Below are positions 40,325 to 49,726 of a DNA stretch of 64,000 nucleotides, one piece after another. The stretch is from Shouchella xiaoxiensis (GTDB lineage Bacteria; Bacillota; Bacilli; Bacillales; Bacillaceae_D): the NCBI RefSeq assembly GCF_016907895.1, contig NZ_JAFBCV010000005.1, forward strand, positions 62,001 to 126,000, written 5' to 3'. Within the stretch, counting starts at the first letter, position 1. The number at the start of each line of letters is the position of its first letter. Below the pieces are notes generated by a model. The model ran no database searches and was not told the origin of the DNA. It saw only the letters and a list, made by a program, of their open reading frames with translations. A program made the position numbers and the translations under genes.

Positions 40325-41515
40325 ATGATGGAACAAGAACAGAATCACCAAAAAATTGGGCAGGAATTACAGTTATTTACGACGCTTGAAGAAGCTCCAG
40401 GTATGCCTTTCTTTTTACCAAAAGGGATGGTCATTCGTAATGAATTAGAGTCCTTATGGAAATCACTGCATCAACAAAACGGCTACGAAGAAATTCGTAC
40501 ACCCATCATGATGAAGCAGCATATTTGGGAACAATCAGGACATTGGGATCATTATCATGAAAACATGTTCTTCTCACAAGTTGATCAGCACTCCTATGCC
40601 TTAAAACCAATGAGTTGTCCTGGCGCGGTCTTATTGTATAATCAAAAAAGAAGAAGCTATAAAGAACTGCCTGTACGCTATGCTGAACTTGGCCTTGTTC
40701 ACCGTTATGAACAGTCTGGTTCTTTGAACGGGTTGTTACGCGTCCGTTCCTTTACGCAAGATGATGCTCATTTATTTGTTCGGCTTGATCAAATTGAAGA
40801 AGAGCTTGCAAACGTCATAAAGCTCGTTGAGCAGGTTTACAGCCACTTTGGTTTTGACTACCATGTTGAGCTCTCTACTCGCCCCCCTAACTCGATGGGT
40901 TCAGACGAACAGTGGTCACTTGCAGAGAGAGCACTCGAATCCGTTTTAAAAGCAAAAACGATCGATTATCAGTTAAATCCAGGCGACGGTGCCTTTTATG
41001 GACCAAAAATTGACTTTCATCTTAAGGATTCAAAAGGAAGAAGCTGGCAGTGCGGAACAATCCAATTAGATTTTCAAATGCCGGAAAAATTCAACTGTTC
41101 CTACATTGATAGTGAGAATCAACAACAAACACCGATTTTAATTCACCGCGCGATATATGGAGCTATTGAGCGGTTTATGGCAGTTTTAATTGAACATTAT
41201 GAAGGTGCCTTCCCGTACTGGCTTGCACCAGTGCAAGTTGTGCTTCTTCCAATCCACGAATCTCATCTCGATTACGCACAATCTGTTCAAGAAACATTAA
41301 AGGCTGCCGGTGTTCGAGTTGAACTAGAAAAACCGGATCAATCCTTTAAAGCGAGAATTCGCAAAGCAAAGAAAGAGAAAGTTCCTTATCTGTTCATTAT
41401 CGGCAATAACGAAAAAGATTCCGCTTCCGTCTCTGTTCAGGACAGAGCACAAAATCAACTTAACCAGACAGTTGTTGATTTTTTGGCACAACGCCAGGAG
41501 GATAGCTTATCTTAA
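40325..41515 (+). CDS. short threonyl-tRNA synthetase lacking TGS and editing domains
   Basis: 396 residues against about 640 for normal bacterial ThrRS, with a good GAGGAGGAG site. It begins directly at the catalytic domain (HQKIGQELQLFTTLEEAPGMPFF) and holds motif 2 (GLVHRYEQSGSLNGLLRVRSFTQDDAHLF), motif 3 (IHRAIYGAIERFMAVLIEHY) and zinc ligands C98, H149 and H274. The anticodon-binding domain follows (~305-396). The N-terminal TGS and the second-domain editing site that clears Ser-tRNA-Thr are absent. It should charge tRNA-Thr without proofreading in cis. Probably an inducible second ThrRS (thrZ-like position) controlled by tandem T-boxes. Confidence 0.9.
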   Translation: MMEQEQNHQKIGQELQLFTTLEEAPGMPFFLPKGMVIRNELESLWKSLHQQNGYEEIRTPIMMKQHIWEQSGHWDHYHENMFFSQVDQHSYALKPMSCPGAVLLYNQKRRSYKELPVRYAELGLVHRYEQSGSLNGLLRVRSFTQDDAHLFVRLDQIEEELANVIKLVEQVYSHFGFDYHVELSTRPPNSMGSDEQWSLAERALESVLKAKTIDYQLNPGDGAFYGPKIDFHLKDSKGRSWQCGTIQLDFQMPEKFNCSYIDSENQQQTPILIHRAIYGAIERFMAVLIEHYEGAFPYWLAPVQVVLLPIHESHLDYAQSVQETLKAAGVRVELEKPDQSFKARIRKAKKEKVPYLFIIGNNEKDSASVSVQDRAQNQLNQTVVDFLAQRQEDSLS

Positions 41516-41536
41516 CAAGGAAAGGAGTTGTACTGA

Positions 41537-42064
41537 TTGAAAGCTTTACTCGTTATTGATGTTCAAGTTGGCCTCATTTCACAAGGTGACTTCGCTAAAG
41601 AAGTCTCGCTTATTGCAAAAGTATGCGAGCAATTCCAACAAGACCAATCCCCGGTGATTTTCTTAAAACATGTATCACAGGATGAAACAAGTCCATTTTA
41701 TGAGCAAAAAACAAGTGCCTCACTCGTAGAGGCACTTGTACCTTATGCGACGCAAATCATCAAAAAAGAAACGCCAAATGCTTTTTATCAAACATCACTG
41801 CAAGCTGCTTTAGAAGCAGAAAACGTTACACACTTATTTATAACCGGCTTTAACGCCGAATTTTGCTGCATGTTTACAACCGTTGCCTCGCATATGTTAG
41901 GTTATAAAGTCACATACCTCGAAGAAGCCGTCTCTTCTGTTAATAATGGTGACGTTTATGAGATGCCGCAGCTCGATGTTCCAGAGTTTATTGCGACTGT
42001 TTTTCACTGGTCAAATGTCGTTGAAGTACTGACAGACGAAGAATACAAAACGCTTTATACATAA
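41537..42064 (+). CDS. isochorismatase-like cysteine hydrolase
   Basis: 175 residues from a TTG with AAAGGAG. Family triad: D8 in LLVIDVQVGL, a lysine in IIKKETPNAF (~82), and Cys in FNAEFCCMFTTVASHMLGY (~114). The cis-peptide block before the cysteine is the usual one. Members hydrolyse amides such as nicotinamide, N-carbamoyl compounds or isochorismate; the substrate cannot be assigned. It is 21 bases after the short ThrRS gene and may be co-transcribed under T-box control. Confidence 0.87.
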   Translation: MKALLVIDVQVGLISQGDFAKEVSLIAKVCEQFQQDQSPVIFLKHVSQDETSPFYEQKTSASLVEALVPYATQIIKKETPNAFYQTSLQAALEAENVTHLFITGFNAEFCCMFTTVASHMLGYKVTYLEEAVSSVNNGDVYEMPQLDVPEFIATVFHWSNVVEVLTDEEYKTLYT

Positions 42065-42090
42065 AGGGTGCTCGAGTGATATTCGAATGA

Positions 42091-43467
42091 TCATTTTTCA
42101 TGGGGCAATCGCACAATAAACATTGCTCCTTTTCCTTTCTCACTTGTCACGTCAATGGTGCCGCCATGAAGCTTTACGATTTTAGCGACAATTGCTAACC
42201 CAAGACCATTGTTTGACTTCTCACTTGTTCTTGCTTGATCTTCTTTAAAAAATCGTTCAAAGATATACGGTTGTGCGGCTTCACTAATGCCTTGTCCGTT
42301 ATCCGTTATCTTTATTTCGGTATGAGAGCTAGTTCGCCTACCTTCAATGGAAATAGTACCGCCGTGATGAGAAAATTTCAGCGCATTAGTAAATAAGTTA
42401 AGCCAGACTTGATAGAGAAGCTGCGCATCTGCTGAAACCTCGAGACTTGGCAAATCACTTTCAATGTATAGCTCTTTTTCACGCCACTTGAAAGCCGTCG
42501 CCTGAAAAACCTCCTTCCACTGTTGATTGAGAGAAACCTCTGACATCTCAGGACCACTGTTTTCTAAAGACGCAAGCGTTAATAACTGGCGACTAAGTGA
42601 TGACAATCGCTTTGATTCAAGGTTAATTTGTTCAAGATAATACGCTTTCTGTTTGATGCTTAAATCCTTATCAGCAAGTGCCGTAGTCATCCCTTGAATG
42701 GTTGTTAAAGGAGACTGAATTTCATGAGATACATTTGCGACAAATTCTTGTCGCATCCCCTCTAACTGTTGCCATTCCTTCATCATTTTCGAAAATTGCA
42801 ATGCCAGTTGTCCAATCTCATCTTTACGATTCGTCGGTAGAACAACGTCGAACTGTACTTTACTCAACCTCTTTGTTGCTCTCGTAAGTTGTTCAATCGG
42901 CGACACGATATACCGAGTGGAAACAAACACCAGTAAAATACTAAAAAGAATGATAAACGTAATCAAAATTGCTAAAAACTCGCGGAATTCGCCAAGCTGC
43001 TGCTCAATGCTTGGTCGAATAAAGAGGGCATACGTTTCATTATTAATCGTAATTGGGACACCAATTGAATTGCTAAGCTCGTTGTTAAAGAAGCCTGTTA
43101 CGAATAATTGCCCTTCATTTTTAGAAACTCCAGAATACGTGCCGCCCGCTAACACCTCTTGCACATTCGACGCCTGTAACGTTTGCTCTCGAAACGCCTC
43201 TCCATAAAAGACTGGCTTAAGGCTTTGTTCATCAAAAATAGCTAGTTGATAACCGAGTTCGCCAAGATGCGTCAAGTACAGTTCCGCTTCTACGTCGGTT
43301 GCGCTGACAAACGTTTGTACTTCAGTCGCTATTTCCGTTAAGCGCTCTGCATTCTCGGGTTTTAAATAAAGTTGGTAATATACATTCGTCAACAGAAACG
43401 AAACGAGACTACTAAGTGCCATCACAGCAAGCGTTGTAAGAACAATTCGCACATACAATGTTTTCAA
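42091..43467 (-). CDS. sensor histidine kinase
   Basis: 458 residues. Membrane helices at about 8-30 and 163-183 flank an extracellular sensor of ~130 residues. HAMP (~185-235), HisKA with phospho-acceptor H248 in FVANVSHEIQSPLTTI, and HATPase_c with ALKFSHHGG (N box), DNGQGI, and GLGLAIVAKIV. It overlaps its response regulator by 4 bases. Input signal unknown. Confidence 0.92.
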   Translation of the reverse strand: MKTLYVRIVLTTLAVMALSSLVSFLLTNVYYQLYLKPENAERLTEIATEVQTFVSATDVEAELYLTHLGELGYQLAIFDEQSLKPVFYGEAFREQTLQASNVQEVLAGGTYSGVSKNEGQLFVTGFFNNELSNSIGVPITINNETYALFIRPSIEQQLGEFREFLAILITFIILFSILLVFVSTRYIVSPIEQLTRATKRLSKVQFDVVLPTNRKDEIGQLALQFSKMMKEWQQLEGMRQEFVANVSHEIQSPLTTIQGMTTALADKDLSIKQKAYYLEQINLESKRLSSLSRQLLTLASLENSGPEMSEVSLNQQWKEVFQATAFKWREKELYIESDLPSLEVSADAQLLYQVWLNLFTNALKFSHHGGTISIEGRRTSSHTEIKITDNGQGISEAAQPYIFERFFKEDQARTSEKSNNGLGLAIVAKIVKLHGGTIDVTSEKGKGAMFIVRLPHEK

Positions 43468-44141
43468 TCCTGCACCTCAACTTTATACCCTACGCTCCGT
43501 ATCGTTTCAATCATTAGTCCAGAATTTTTCCCGTTCAATCGTTCTCTTAAACGCTTAATATGGACATCTACGGTACGTTCATCACCAGCAAAATCGATTC
43601 CCCACACACGGTCAATTAACTGCGTCCGTGTAAACGTTCGCCCCGGCTGACTCGCTAAGTAATCTAGTAGCTCAAATTCTTTTAAAGGAAGCATCAGGAC
43701 ATGATCATGAATAATGACTTCGTAACTAGTACGATCGATTGTTGTTTGGCCAACCGTTCGTCGTTCTACTTGTTCTCTTAGATAGCGACGCAGCAATGCT
43801 TTTATGCGAAAAATTAATTCTTTCGGTTCAAACGGTTTTGTTAGATAATCATCTGTTCCGACTATAAACGCTTTTTCTTTATCCAGCAGCTGATCTTTAG
43901 CTGATAAGATCAGAATTGGTATGTCAAAATCTGTTCGGATTTCTTTACAAAGCTCATATCCATCTAAAAAAGGCATCATTAAGTCCACAACCGCTAAATC
44001 AATTTCATTTTCTGCCAGTAGATCTAAGGCCTCTTCTCCATGCTTCGCTTCTACGACATGGTAGTCATTCAACTCTAGCTGGCGTTTTATTACGTCACGG
44101 ATGGAAGCATCATCATCAACTACAAGAATCTTCTCTCTCAT
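43464..44141 (-). CDS. OmpR-family response regulator
   Basis: 225 residues from the ATG at 44141 with GGGGG upstream; the frame extends further 5' but without a start signal. Receiver with D53 (VVDLMMPFLDG) and TKPFEPKEL, then the winged-helix DNA-binding domain (LPLKEFELLDYLASQPGRTFTRTQLIDRVWG, ERTVDVHIKRLRERL). Cognate of the kinase at 42.1-43.5 kb (ATGA overlap). Regulon unknown. Confidence 0.92.
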   Translation of the reverse strand: MREKILVVDDDASIRDVIKRQLELNDYHVVEAKHGEEALDLLAENEIDLAVVDLMMPFLDGYELCKEIRTDFDIPILILSAKDQLLDKEKAFIVGTDDYLTKPFEPKELIFRIKALLRRYLREQVERRTVGQTTIDRTSYEVIIHDHVLMLPLKEFELLDYLASQPGRTFTRTQLIDRVWGIDFAGDERTVDVHIKRLRERLNGKNSGLMIETIRSVGYKVEVQD

Positions 44142-44212
44142 TTGTTCGTACCCCCAAGCATTCATTCCTCCTCTTACTATTGCCCGTTCGTTACTAAAAA
44201 TCAAGAATGGAC

Positions 44213-44247
44213 ACAAAAAAGATGAACATCTACAGACAATGTTCATC
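44213..44247 (-). terminator. terminator of the Msm-like sugar ABC operon
   Basis: GATGAACAT (44221-44229) pairs with ATGTTCATC (44239-44247). On the minus strand it is followed by TTTTTTGTG. Confidence 0.82.
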
Positions 44248-44258
44248 TCCTCCTATGA

Positions 44259-45128
44259 CTATCCTTTAACGCCTGTTAGAGCGATTCCTTCAATAATTTG
44301 ACGTTGCGCAAAGAAGTAAACAATTAATACCGGAACAACCGAGATCGTTGCACCTGCCATTAAAAGCGGCCACTGCGTTACGTATAACCCTTTAAACATT
44401 GCTAACATAAGTGGGACCGTGAATAAGTCCGTATCGCTTAAAAATGTAAGCGGTTGGATGAAGTTGTTCCAAATTCCAATAAATGAGAAGATCCCAAATG
44501 CCGCAAGTGCCGGTTTAATAAGAGGCACCATAATTCTCAAGTAAATAAACGCTGGGTTTGCTCCGTCAATAACGGCAGCTTCTTCCATCTCCTTTGGAAT
44601 TCCAAGCATAAACTGGCGCAATAAAAACACACCAAAAGCATTAAACAACGCATTAGGCACGATGATTGATAAATGCGTGTTCACCCAGCCTAGCCCATCC
44701 ATAATCAAGTAAAGAGGAATGAGTGTAACCTGCATCGGTACCATCATCGTTGCAAGAAAGGCAATAAACAACACCTTAGATCCAGGAAACTTCAATTTTG
44801 CAAAAGCATAAGCGGCCATCGAGCAGGTCACTACTTGGCTCACCACAACGATCGTGGAGATATAAAAACTATTCCAGTATGCTCTTCCAAAGGGCATTGC
44901 CTGTAGTGAATCAGTAAAGTTACTCCACATAACTGGACTCGGAATGAATTCAGGTGGTATTGCAAACATTTGCTCAAATGATTTCAAACTGCTTAGCCCC
45001 ATCCAAATGAATGGACCAGCCATGACAAGCGAACCAACAATCAAGGCAAAATGGAGCAAAATGCGCGAGAGCCGAAGCTTCTTTTTTGGTTTTTGATAAT
45101 GAACTTGCTTATCGACCGCCGTCTTCAT
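44259..45128 (-). CDS. carbohydrate ABC permease (MsmG/AraQ type)
   Basis: 289 residues, six membrane helices. EAA loop EMEEAAVIDGANPAFIYLRIMVPLIKPAL; PFIWMGLSSLKSFEQMFAIPPEFIPSP and C-terminal AQRQIIEGIALTGVKG are typical of the MsmG/AraQ group. It overlaps the preceding permease gene by 20 bases. No ATPase gene is in the operon, so a shared ATPase (MsmX-like) is expected. Confidence 0.92.
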   Translation of the reverse strand: MKTAVDKQVHYQKPKKKLRLSRILLHFALIVGSLVMAGPFIWMGLSSLKSFEQMFAIPPEFIPSPVMWSNFTDSLQAMPFGRAYWNSFYISTIVVVSQVVTCSMAAYAFAKLKFPGSKVLFIAFLATMMVPMQVTLIPLYLIMDGLGWVNTHLSIIVPNALFNAFGVFLLRQFMLGIPKEMEEAAVIDGANPAFIYLRIMVPLIKPALAAFGIFSFIGIWNNFIQPLTFLSDTDLFTVPLMLAMFKGLYVTQWPLLMAGATISVVPVLIVYFFAQRQIIEGIALTGVKG

Positions 45129-45990
45129 AATGCACCCACTTTCTTGAAACCGTAAACTGAATCAATGTAAAGATTAAAATAATGATAAACAGAATCATTG
45201 CTGCTGATGTACTTGTACCAAATGACTGACGTGTGAAGGCTTCATCAAAAATATGAAGAACCAAGGTGTAGCTAGCTTTACCAGGACCACCTTGTGTCAT
45301 AACGTATGCTTGGTCAAATACTTGAAACGAGCCAATCACGGTCATGATCGCGACAAAGAATGTCGTTGGCGACAAGAGCGGAAACGTGATGTGCCGGAAC
45401 TTCTGCCAACCTGTTGCACCATCGATTTCAGCAGCTTCATAATAACTCCTTGAGATTCCCTGTAGTCCGGCTAAAAAAATAACCATATTCGTACCTAAGC
45501 CCCACCAAATGCTGAGCATCGCAATAGAAGGCAGCACCAAGTTACGGTCAGTAAGCCAGTTTGGCCCATCGATCCCTACAATCGCAAGAAGCTGGTTAAT
45601 CAAGCCGAAGTCACCGTTTAACAGCCACATCCAGATTACCGCAATAGATACGGAGCTTGTGACAACTGGCATAAAGAAGAACATTCGATAAAAATCTTTC
45701 CCTTTTACTTTGTTTAACGCAAGCGCAGCAAGCATTGCTGCAATAATTCCACCAGGTATAACCATCAACGAATAGATCGTCGTATTACGTAACGCTGTCG
45801 TGAAATTCGGGTCTTGAAATTGCGTAATATAGTTTTCAAATCCGATAAATGTACGTTCACCAAATCCGTCCCATTGCATAAAGCTAATCATTAAAGCAAA
45901 CAGAAGTGGGAGCAGCGAGAAGCACACCATTCCAATCATTTGCGGGGCGATAAATGCATAACCCCACCATTTCTCTCGCTTTGAATACAT
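45109..45990 (-). CDS. carbohydrate ABC permease (MsmF/AraP type)
   Basis: 293 residues with AAGGAGG before the ATG. Six membrane helices; EAA loop SYYEAAEIDGATGWQKFRHITFPLLSP; YVMTQGGPGKASYTLVLHIFDEAF is the standard segment of MalF-side CUT1 permeases. Partner of the MsmG-like protein. Confidence 0.93.
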   Translation of the reverse strand: MYSKREKWWGYAFIAPQMIGMVCFSLLPLLFALMISFMQWDGFGERTFIGFENYITQFQDPNFTTALRNTTIYSLMVIPGGIIAAMLAALALNKVKGKDFYRMFFFMPVVTSSVSIAVIWMWLLNGDFGLINQLLAIVGIDGPNWLTDRNLVLPSIAMLSIWWGLGTNMVIFLAGLQGISRSYYEAAEIDGATGWQKFRHITFPLLSPTTFFVAIMTVIGSFQVFDQAYVMTQGGPGKASYTLVLHIFDEAFTRQSFGTSTSAAMILFIIILIFTLIQFTVSRKWVHYEDGGR

Positions 45991-46011
45991 GCGTATCCCT
46001 CCTTATTTAGC

Positions 46012-46042
46012 GCCAGAGAAGCCCAGCTACAGCTCCTCTGGC
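46012..46042 (-). repeat. intercistronic hairpin between binding-protein and permease genes
   Basis: GCCAGAG and CTCTGGC with an inner AGCT/AGCT pairing. No T-run follows on the minus strand, so it is more likely an mRNA-stabilising hairpin that favours the binding protein message than a terminator. Confidence 0.55.
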
Positions 46043-46049
46043 TTTTCTA

Positions 46050-47318
46050 TTATTCGTCTAAAGCTGCTTTTGCCACCCTGCTTGCTTCATCTAAAGCTTC
46101 TTCTCCAGTCATATCACCTAGCAGCATCAACTCATAAATTTCATCAAGATCATTATTTAAACCCGGCGATGTAAATTCGTAATTAATGACTCTGCCTACG
46201 CTTCTCGCGTCGAGCAAGTACTGACCGTGTTCTGGTCTATCCTGATTGAGCACAATATCATCAATACCTTCAACAGATGGAACGGCATTTCCTTCGCCAT
46301 CAAGACGAACACGTTGACCTTCCATTGACGTGTAATATGAGATGAATTTCTGCGCTTCCTCTACGTGTTCACTCTTAGAGTTAGCAGCCATGTAAGCGGT
46401 TGCGATTGTTGCCGTTTCAATTGGCTCACCCGTGTTAGATGGAAAAGGAATATAATCAAAATCCAGACTTGTTTGCAAGAACATTGGCGTGAGCCAGCGT
46501 CCAGCAGAAACGAAACCGACAGAATTCGTCATGAACATTCCCTCAATGCCTTGGCCATCTGGCATTGTTCCAGCATAGGTAAAGTTACCAGCCTGAACCA
46601 TCTCATCCACATATTCAAACGCTTCAAGTGTAAGCTCATCCGTATCAGCGACAATTGCATCATCCGTAGCAAAGTTGCCACCGTTGGTCCATACCCAGTT
46701 AATGAGATTGCCGTGGCCACTTTCTTGCACATAACCATGATTTCCCGCTTCCTTTAGCTTCCCGGTTATTTCTGCGAACGTATCCCAATTCCAATTGCCT
46801 TGCTCAAAATACGTCTGCGGCGACTCAATACCTGCGTCTTCAAGCAACGTTTTATTGTAGTACATCAAGATTGGATTGCAATCAACCGGTAATCCGTAAA
46901 CAATCTCATCTTGTTTGGACGGACCCCAAATATCGTCAGTAAATTCAGACTCTTGAACGTATGACTCATCTGTTCCCATGAAGTCAGACATCGGTTCAAT
47001 TGTGCCGTTGGCGATTAAAGTAGACATGTTCTCAGACCCAACATAAAACACATCCGGTGCCTGCCCGCCTTGAAGCCGTGTTGTTAACGTTTGAAAATAG
47101 TTGTCATTTGGAATACCTGTTAACGTCACTTGAATTTCATCCTGTTCTTCATTAAAGGCATCAACAGCGCGATTATACACTTCTAATTCGGCAGGATTCC
47201 CCCATGCAGAGAAGGAAAGTTCAACCACATCTTCCCCACCTGATGAACCTTGATTACAGCCTGCTAGTAATGCAATCGCCATCGTTGAGACAAGTCCATA
47301 CTCCATGCTTTTCTTCAT
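46050..47318 (-). CDS. sugar ABC transporter substrate-binding lipoprotein (MsmE-like)
   Basis: 422 residues with TAGGAGGA before the ATG. Lipobox LLAGC (C21). CUT1 solute-binding protein: VELSFSAWGNPAELEVYNRAVDAFNEEQ, TTRLQGGQAPDVFYVGSENMSTLIANG, GLPVDCNPILMYYNKTLLEDAGIESP. It feeds the two permeases downstream. A perfect cre site lies just upstream, so the operon should be repressed by CcpA with preferred sugars; the divergent AraC gene is the probable activator. Confidence 0.93.
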   Translation of the reverse strand: MKKSMEYGLVSTMAIALLAGCNQGSSGGEDVVELSFSAWGNPAELEVYNRAVDAFNEEQDEIQVTLTGIPNDNYFQTLTTRLQGGQAPDVFYVGSENMSTLIANGTIEPMSDFMGTDESYVQESEFTDDIWGPSKQDEIVYGLPVDCNPILMYYNKTLLEDAGIESPQTYFEQGNWNWDTFAEITGKLKEAGNHGYVQESGHGNLINWVWTNGGNFATDDAIVADTDELTLEAFEYVDEMVQAGNFTYAGTMPDGQGIEGMFMTNSVGFVSAGRWLTPMFLQTSLDFDYIPFPSNTGEPIETATIATAYMAANSKSEHVEEAQKFISYYTSMEGQRVRLDGEGNAVPSVEGIDDIVLNQDRPEHGQYLLDARSVGRVINYEFTSPGLNNDLDEIYELMLLGDMTGEEALDEASRVAKAALDE

Positions 47319-47339
47319 TTTGTTATCCTCCTATTTGAT

Positions 47340-47353
47340 TGTAATCGTTTTCA
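47340..47353. promoter_or_regulatory. cre site (CcpA operator)
   Basis: TGTAATCGTTTTCA fits the cre consensus TGWAANCGNTNWCA at every position. It is 22 bases upstream of the binding-protein start on the minus strand, next to a TATAAC-like -10 element, a position suited to repression. Confidence 0.8.
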
Positions 47354-47512
47354 AGTTATACTATGAAAATAGGGTAAATATTTAGATAAAACAAATGTCT
47401 TTCTCTCATTATACGATGAAAGAAGTCATTTTTAATTGGTAAGATTTTTGCGATAAAGGGTAATTTATTGCGAGTCGGTTGTTCCACTAATTGACTTAGG
47501 AGGCGTTTGATT

Positions 47513-48409
47513 ATGGACGAAAAACCAGCTTTTACGAGAGGCGCACATTCATTCACGTTTCAATTTTTACCTGAAACGGGTTTGTTAAGCATGTGGAACA
47601 TAGGGTGGGAAGTTCAAATGAACCCCCATTATTACTGGGATGGTCGCACACGCTACGTTGACCACAATACATTGATCTTCCAATATACTCTAGCTGGAAA
47701 AGGCATGTTAGAGATCTCGGAAAAAACGTATGAATTAACACAAAACCAAGCTTTTCTCGTATCTGTGCCAGGATCTCATCGCTATTATTACCCAAAACAC
47801 GCAACCGAACCGTGGGAGTTCATTTATATTGCACTTCAAGGACCAACGGTTGAAGATATTTGTCACCGCCTGACGCGCTACTCAGGCCCTGTTTTTTCGT
47901 TGCCGATCGATTCATCGTTAATTCGTTCGCTTTTTTCTATCTATGCGGAAACCCAAGCCGACCGGCTTCGAGATCCTTATCTAGCTGCAGCCCAAGGGTA
48001 CCAATTTCTACTAGAATGCTTTCGCGTTCTATCTGAAGAAATACCAAAGGGTGATTCTTATTACTATCAACAGGCGATCACCTATATTGAAGCAAACTAT
48101 CATTTACCCCTTTCTCTTGATGAGATTGCTGGCGAAATTGGAATCTCCCGCTACAGTTTAATTCGCTTATTTAAAAGTCAATTAAATCGGTCGCCGATGA
48201 ACTTTGTCAGCGAATTACGGATTCGCAAAGCCTGTTCCATGTTAATCCATACCAATCGCCCGATTAAACGCATCTCTCAAGAAGTTGGTTTTCAAGACGA
48301 TAACTACTTCCATAAAGTATTTAAGCGCTATACCGGTCTCAGCGCTGGTCACTTTCGAAAAAGCGGGGATTTATCACAACTATTTTCTAGCAAAACGCAA
48401 AAAAGATAA
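47513..48409 (+). CDS. AraC-family regulator (MsmR-like)
   Basis: 298 residues from the ATG at 47513, 9 bases after AGGAGG; the in-frame TTG at 47507 is too close to it. N-terminal cupin (NIGWEVQMNPHYYWDGRTRYVDHNTLIFQYTLAGKGML) and C-terminal double HTH (LDEIAGEIGISRYSLIRLFKSQLNRSPMNFVSELR; ISQEVGFQDDNYFHKVFKRYTGLSAGHFR). It is divergent from the Msm-like sugar importer and probably its activator. Paralogous to the regulator at 25.8 kb. Confidence 0.9.
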   Translation: MDEKPAFTRGAHSFTFQFLPETGLLSMWNIGWEVQMNPHYYWDGRTRYVDHNTLIFQYTLAGKGMLEISEKTYELTQNQAFLVSVPGSHRYYYPKHATEPWEFIYIALQGPTVEDICHRLTRYSGPVFSLPIDSSLIRSLFSIYAETQADRLRDPYLAAAQGYQFLLECFRVLSEEIPKGDSYYYQQAITYIEANYHLPLSLDEIAGEIGISRYSLIRLFKSQLNRSPMNFVSELRIRKACSMLIHTNRPIKRISQEVGFQDDNYFHKVFKRYTGLSAGHFRKSGDLSQLFSSKTQKR

Positions 48410-48626
48410 TGAGGAACGAGATGTTAAGGACATTATCCTCTTATTACAAACGTAACAACTAGATCTCTTTTCCTGTAATACTTAACGAAAACTATGGCAA
48501 AACATCTTGATCTTCCTGCACAGTTCCCTAGCTCTATGTAAGTTTACTTAACAAGGTTTCGTCTTCCCATCATCCGTGTATACTCTATTACACAGTCATC
48601 ACAGATGAGAAAGGACGTGACTTAAT

Positions 48627-49679
48627 ATGGAGCAGAGATTAAATTGGATAGACGTGGCAAAAGGCTTAGGTATTCTTCTTGTTGTCATGAGCCACGCTCC
48701 CATGAACCCTGAACTCAAAGCCTTTTTATTTGCATTCCATATGCCTTTATTCTTCTATTTATCCGGTGCGGTTTTTCGTCCGAAAAGCATCAGCACATGG
48801 TCATTTATAAAAAAGAAAGCTCGATCGCTCTTATTGCCCTACTTTTTCTTTTCAGCGCTTTCTTATGTATTTTGGTATTTTATCGTCCGACATTTCTCCT
48901 TTTCACCAGGTGAAGGGGTTAATCCAGTTGATCCATTGTCAGGCATCCTAATTTCCACACCTGAAAATTATGGCTTGACTTACAATCCAGCAATCTGGTT
49001 TTTAACCTGTTTATTCGTTGTTGAGCTTGTATTCTTTCTTTATCATAAAGTAAGCAAAGGACAAGGCTTATGGTTCTTTATTCTTTTCATAGGGGTTGCA
49101 GGATATGCGACGACGTTTCTTGAGTACGCTTTACCATGGAATGGCTTTGTTGCTTTAACTGCTCTTGTTTTTTATGGTCTTGGCTATAAAACGAAACAGA
49201 TCTGGAGCAGTCTCTCATGGAGAATGACAATACCTGTTGTAACCGTGCTGTTTCTTCTTGTATACACAGTGCAGTCATTAAATGCAGAACGAATTGATAT
49301 GCGCGCAAATATTATAGGAGATGGGTTCTATTTCTATTTAGCAGCGCTAATAGGAATTACGGCATTCTTGCTCTTTGTTCAAAAAATCGATCATTCTCGT
49401 TCGCTTTTATTCCTCGGCAAAAATTCAATTGTTATTCTTGTCTTGCATATGCCGATACTAAACGTTGTTCGCGCTGTCTTTCATTACGGATTAGGAATTG
49501 ATTTAAGCGTTGCGAATACATTGCCGTGGACGATTCTGTTTACAGCAACCACTGTATTGCTTACAATTCCATTCATATTCCTGTTTAATCGTTTTCCTTG
49601 GTTTCTCGGGAAGCCCCCAAAACAAACCAATGACGCGCCTCAAAAAGCGTTTCATTTACAGAAAAAAGCCGCTCTCTAA
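48627..49679 (+). CDS. acyltransferase family 3 membrane protein
   Basis: 350 residues with GAAAGGA upstream. Ten or so membrane helices. Acyl_transf_3 start: RLNWIDVAKGLGILLVVMSHAPMNPELKAFLFAFHMPLFFYLSGAVFRP, with the conserved histidine in MSHAP and in FAFHMPLFF. Such proteins O-acylate surface sugars, peptidoglycan or polysaccharides. Acceptor unknown; no polysaccharide genes adjoin. Confidence 0.87.
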   Translation: MEQRLNWIDVAKGLGILLVVMSHAPMNPELKAFLFAFHMPLFFYLSGAVFRPKSISTWSFIKKKARSLLLPYFFFSALSYVFWYFIVRHFSFSPGEGVNPVDPLSGILISTPENYGLTYNPAIWFLTCLFVVELVFFLYHKVSKGQGLWFFILFIGVAGYATTFLEYALPWNGFVALTALVFYGLGYKTKQIWSSLSWRMTIPVVTVLFLLVYTVQSLNAERIDMRANIIGDGFYFYLAALIGITAFLLFVQKIDHSRSLLFLGKNSIVILVLHMPILNVVRAVFHYGLGIDLSVANTLPWTILFTATTVLLTIPFIFLFNRFPWFLGKPPKQTNDAPQKAFHLQKKAAL

Positions 49680-49692
49680 GAGTGGCTTTTTT
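49663..49692 (+). terminator. terminator of the acyltransferase gene
   Basis: AAAAAGCCGCTCT, loop, AGAGTGGCTTTTTT (one wobble); it includes the stop codon. Confidence 0.83.
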
Positions 49693-49726
49693 GCTAGAAC
49701 TAATAGTAAACAGTCTTAAAACGTCT

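Noticed and set aside
42065-42090. Terminator between the isochorismatase-like gene and the histidine kinase
   Set aside because: Only weak partial pairings and no convincing stem with T-run.
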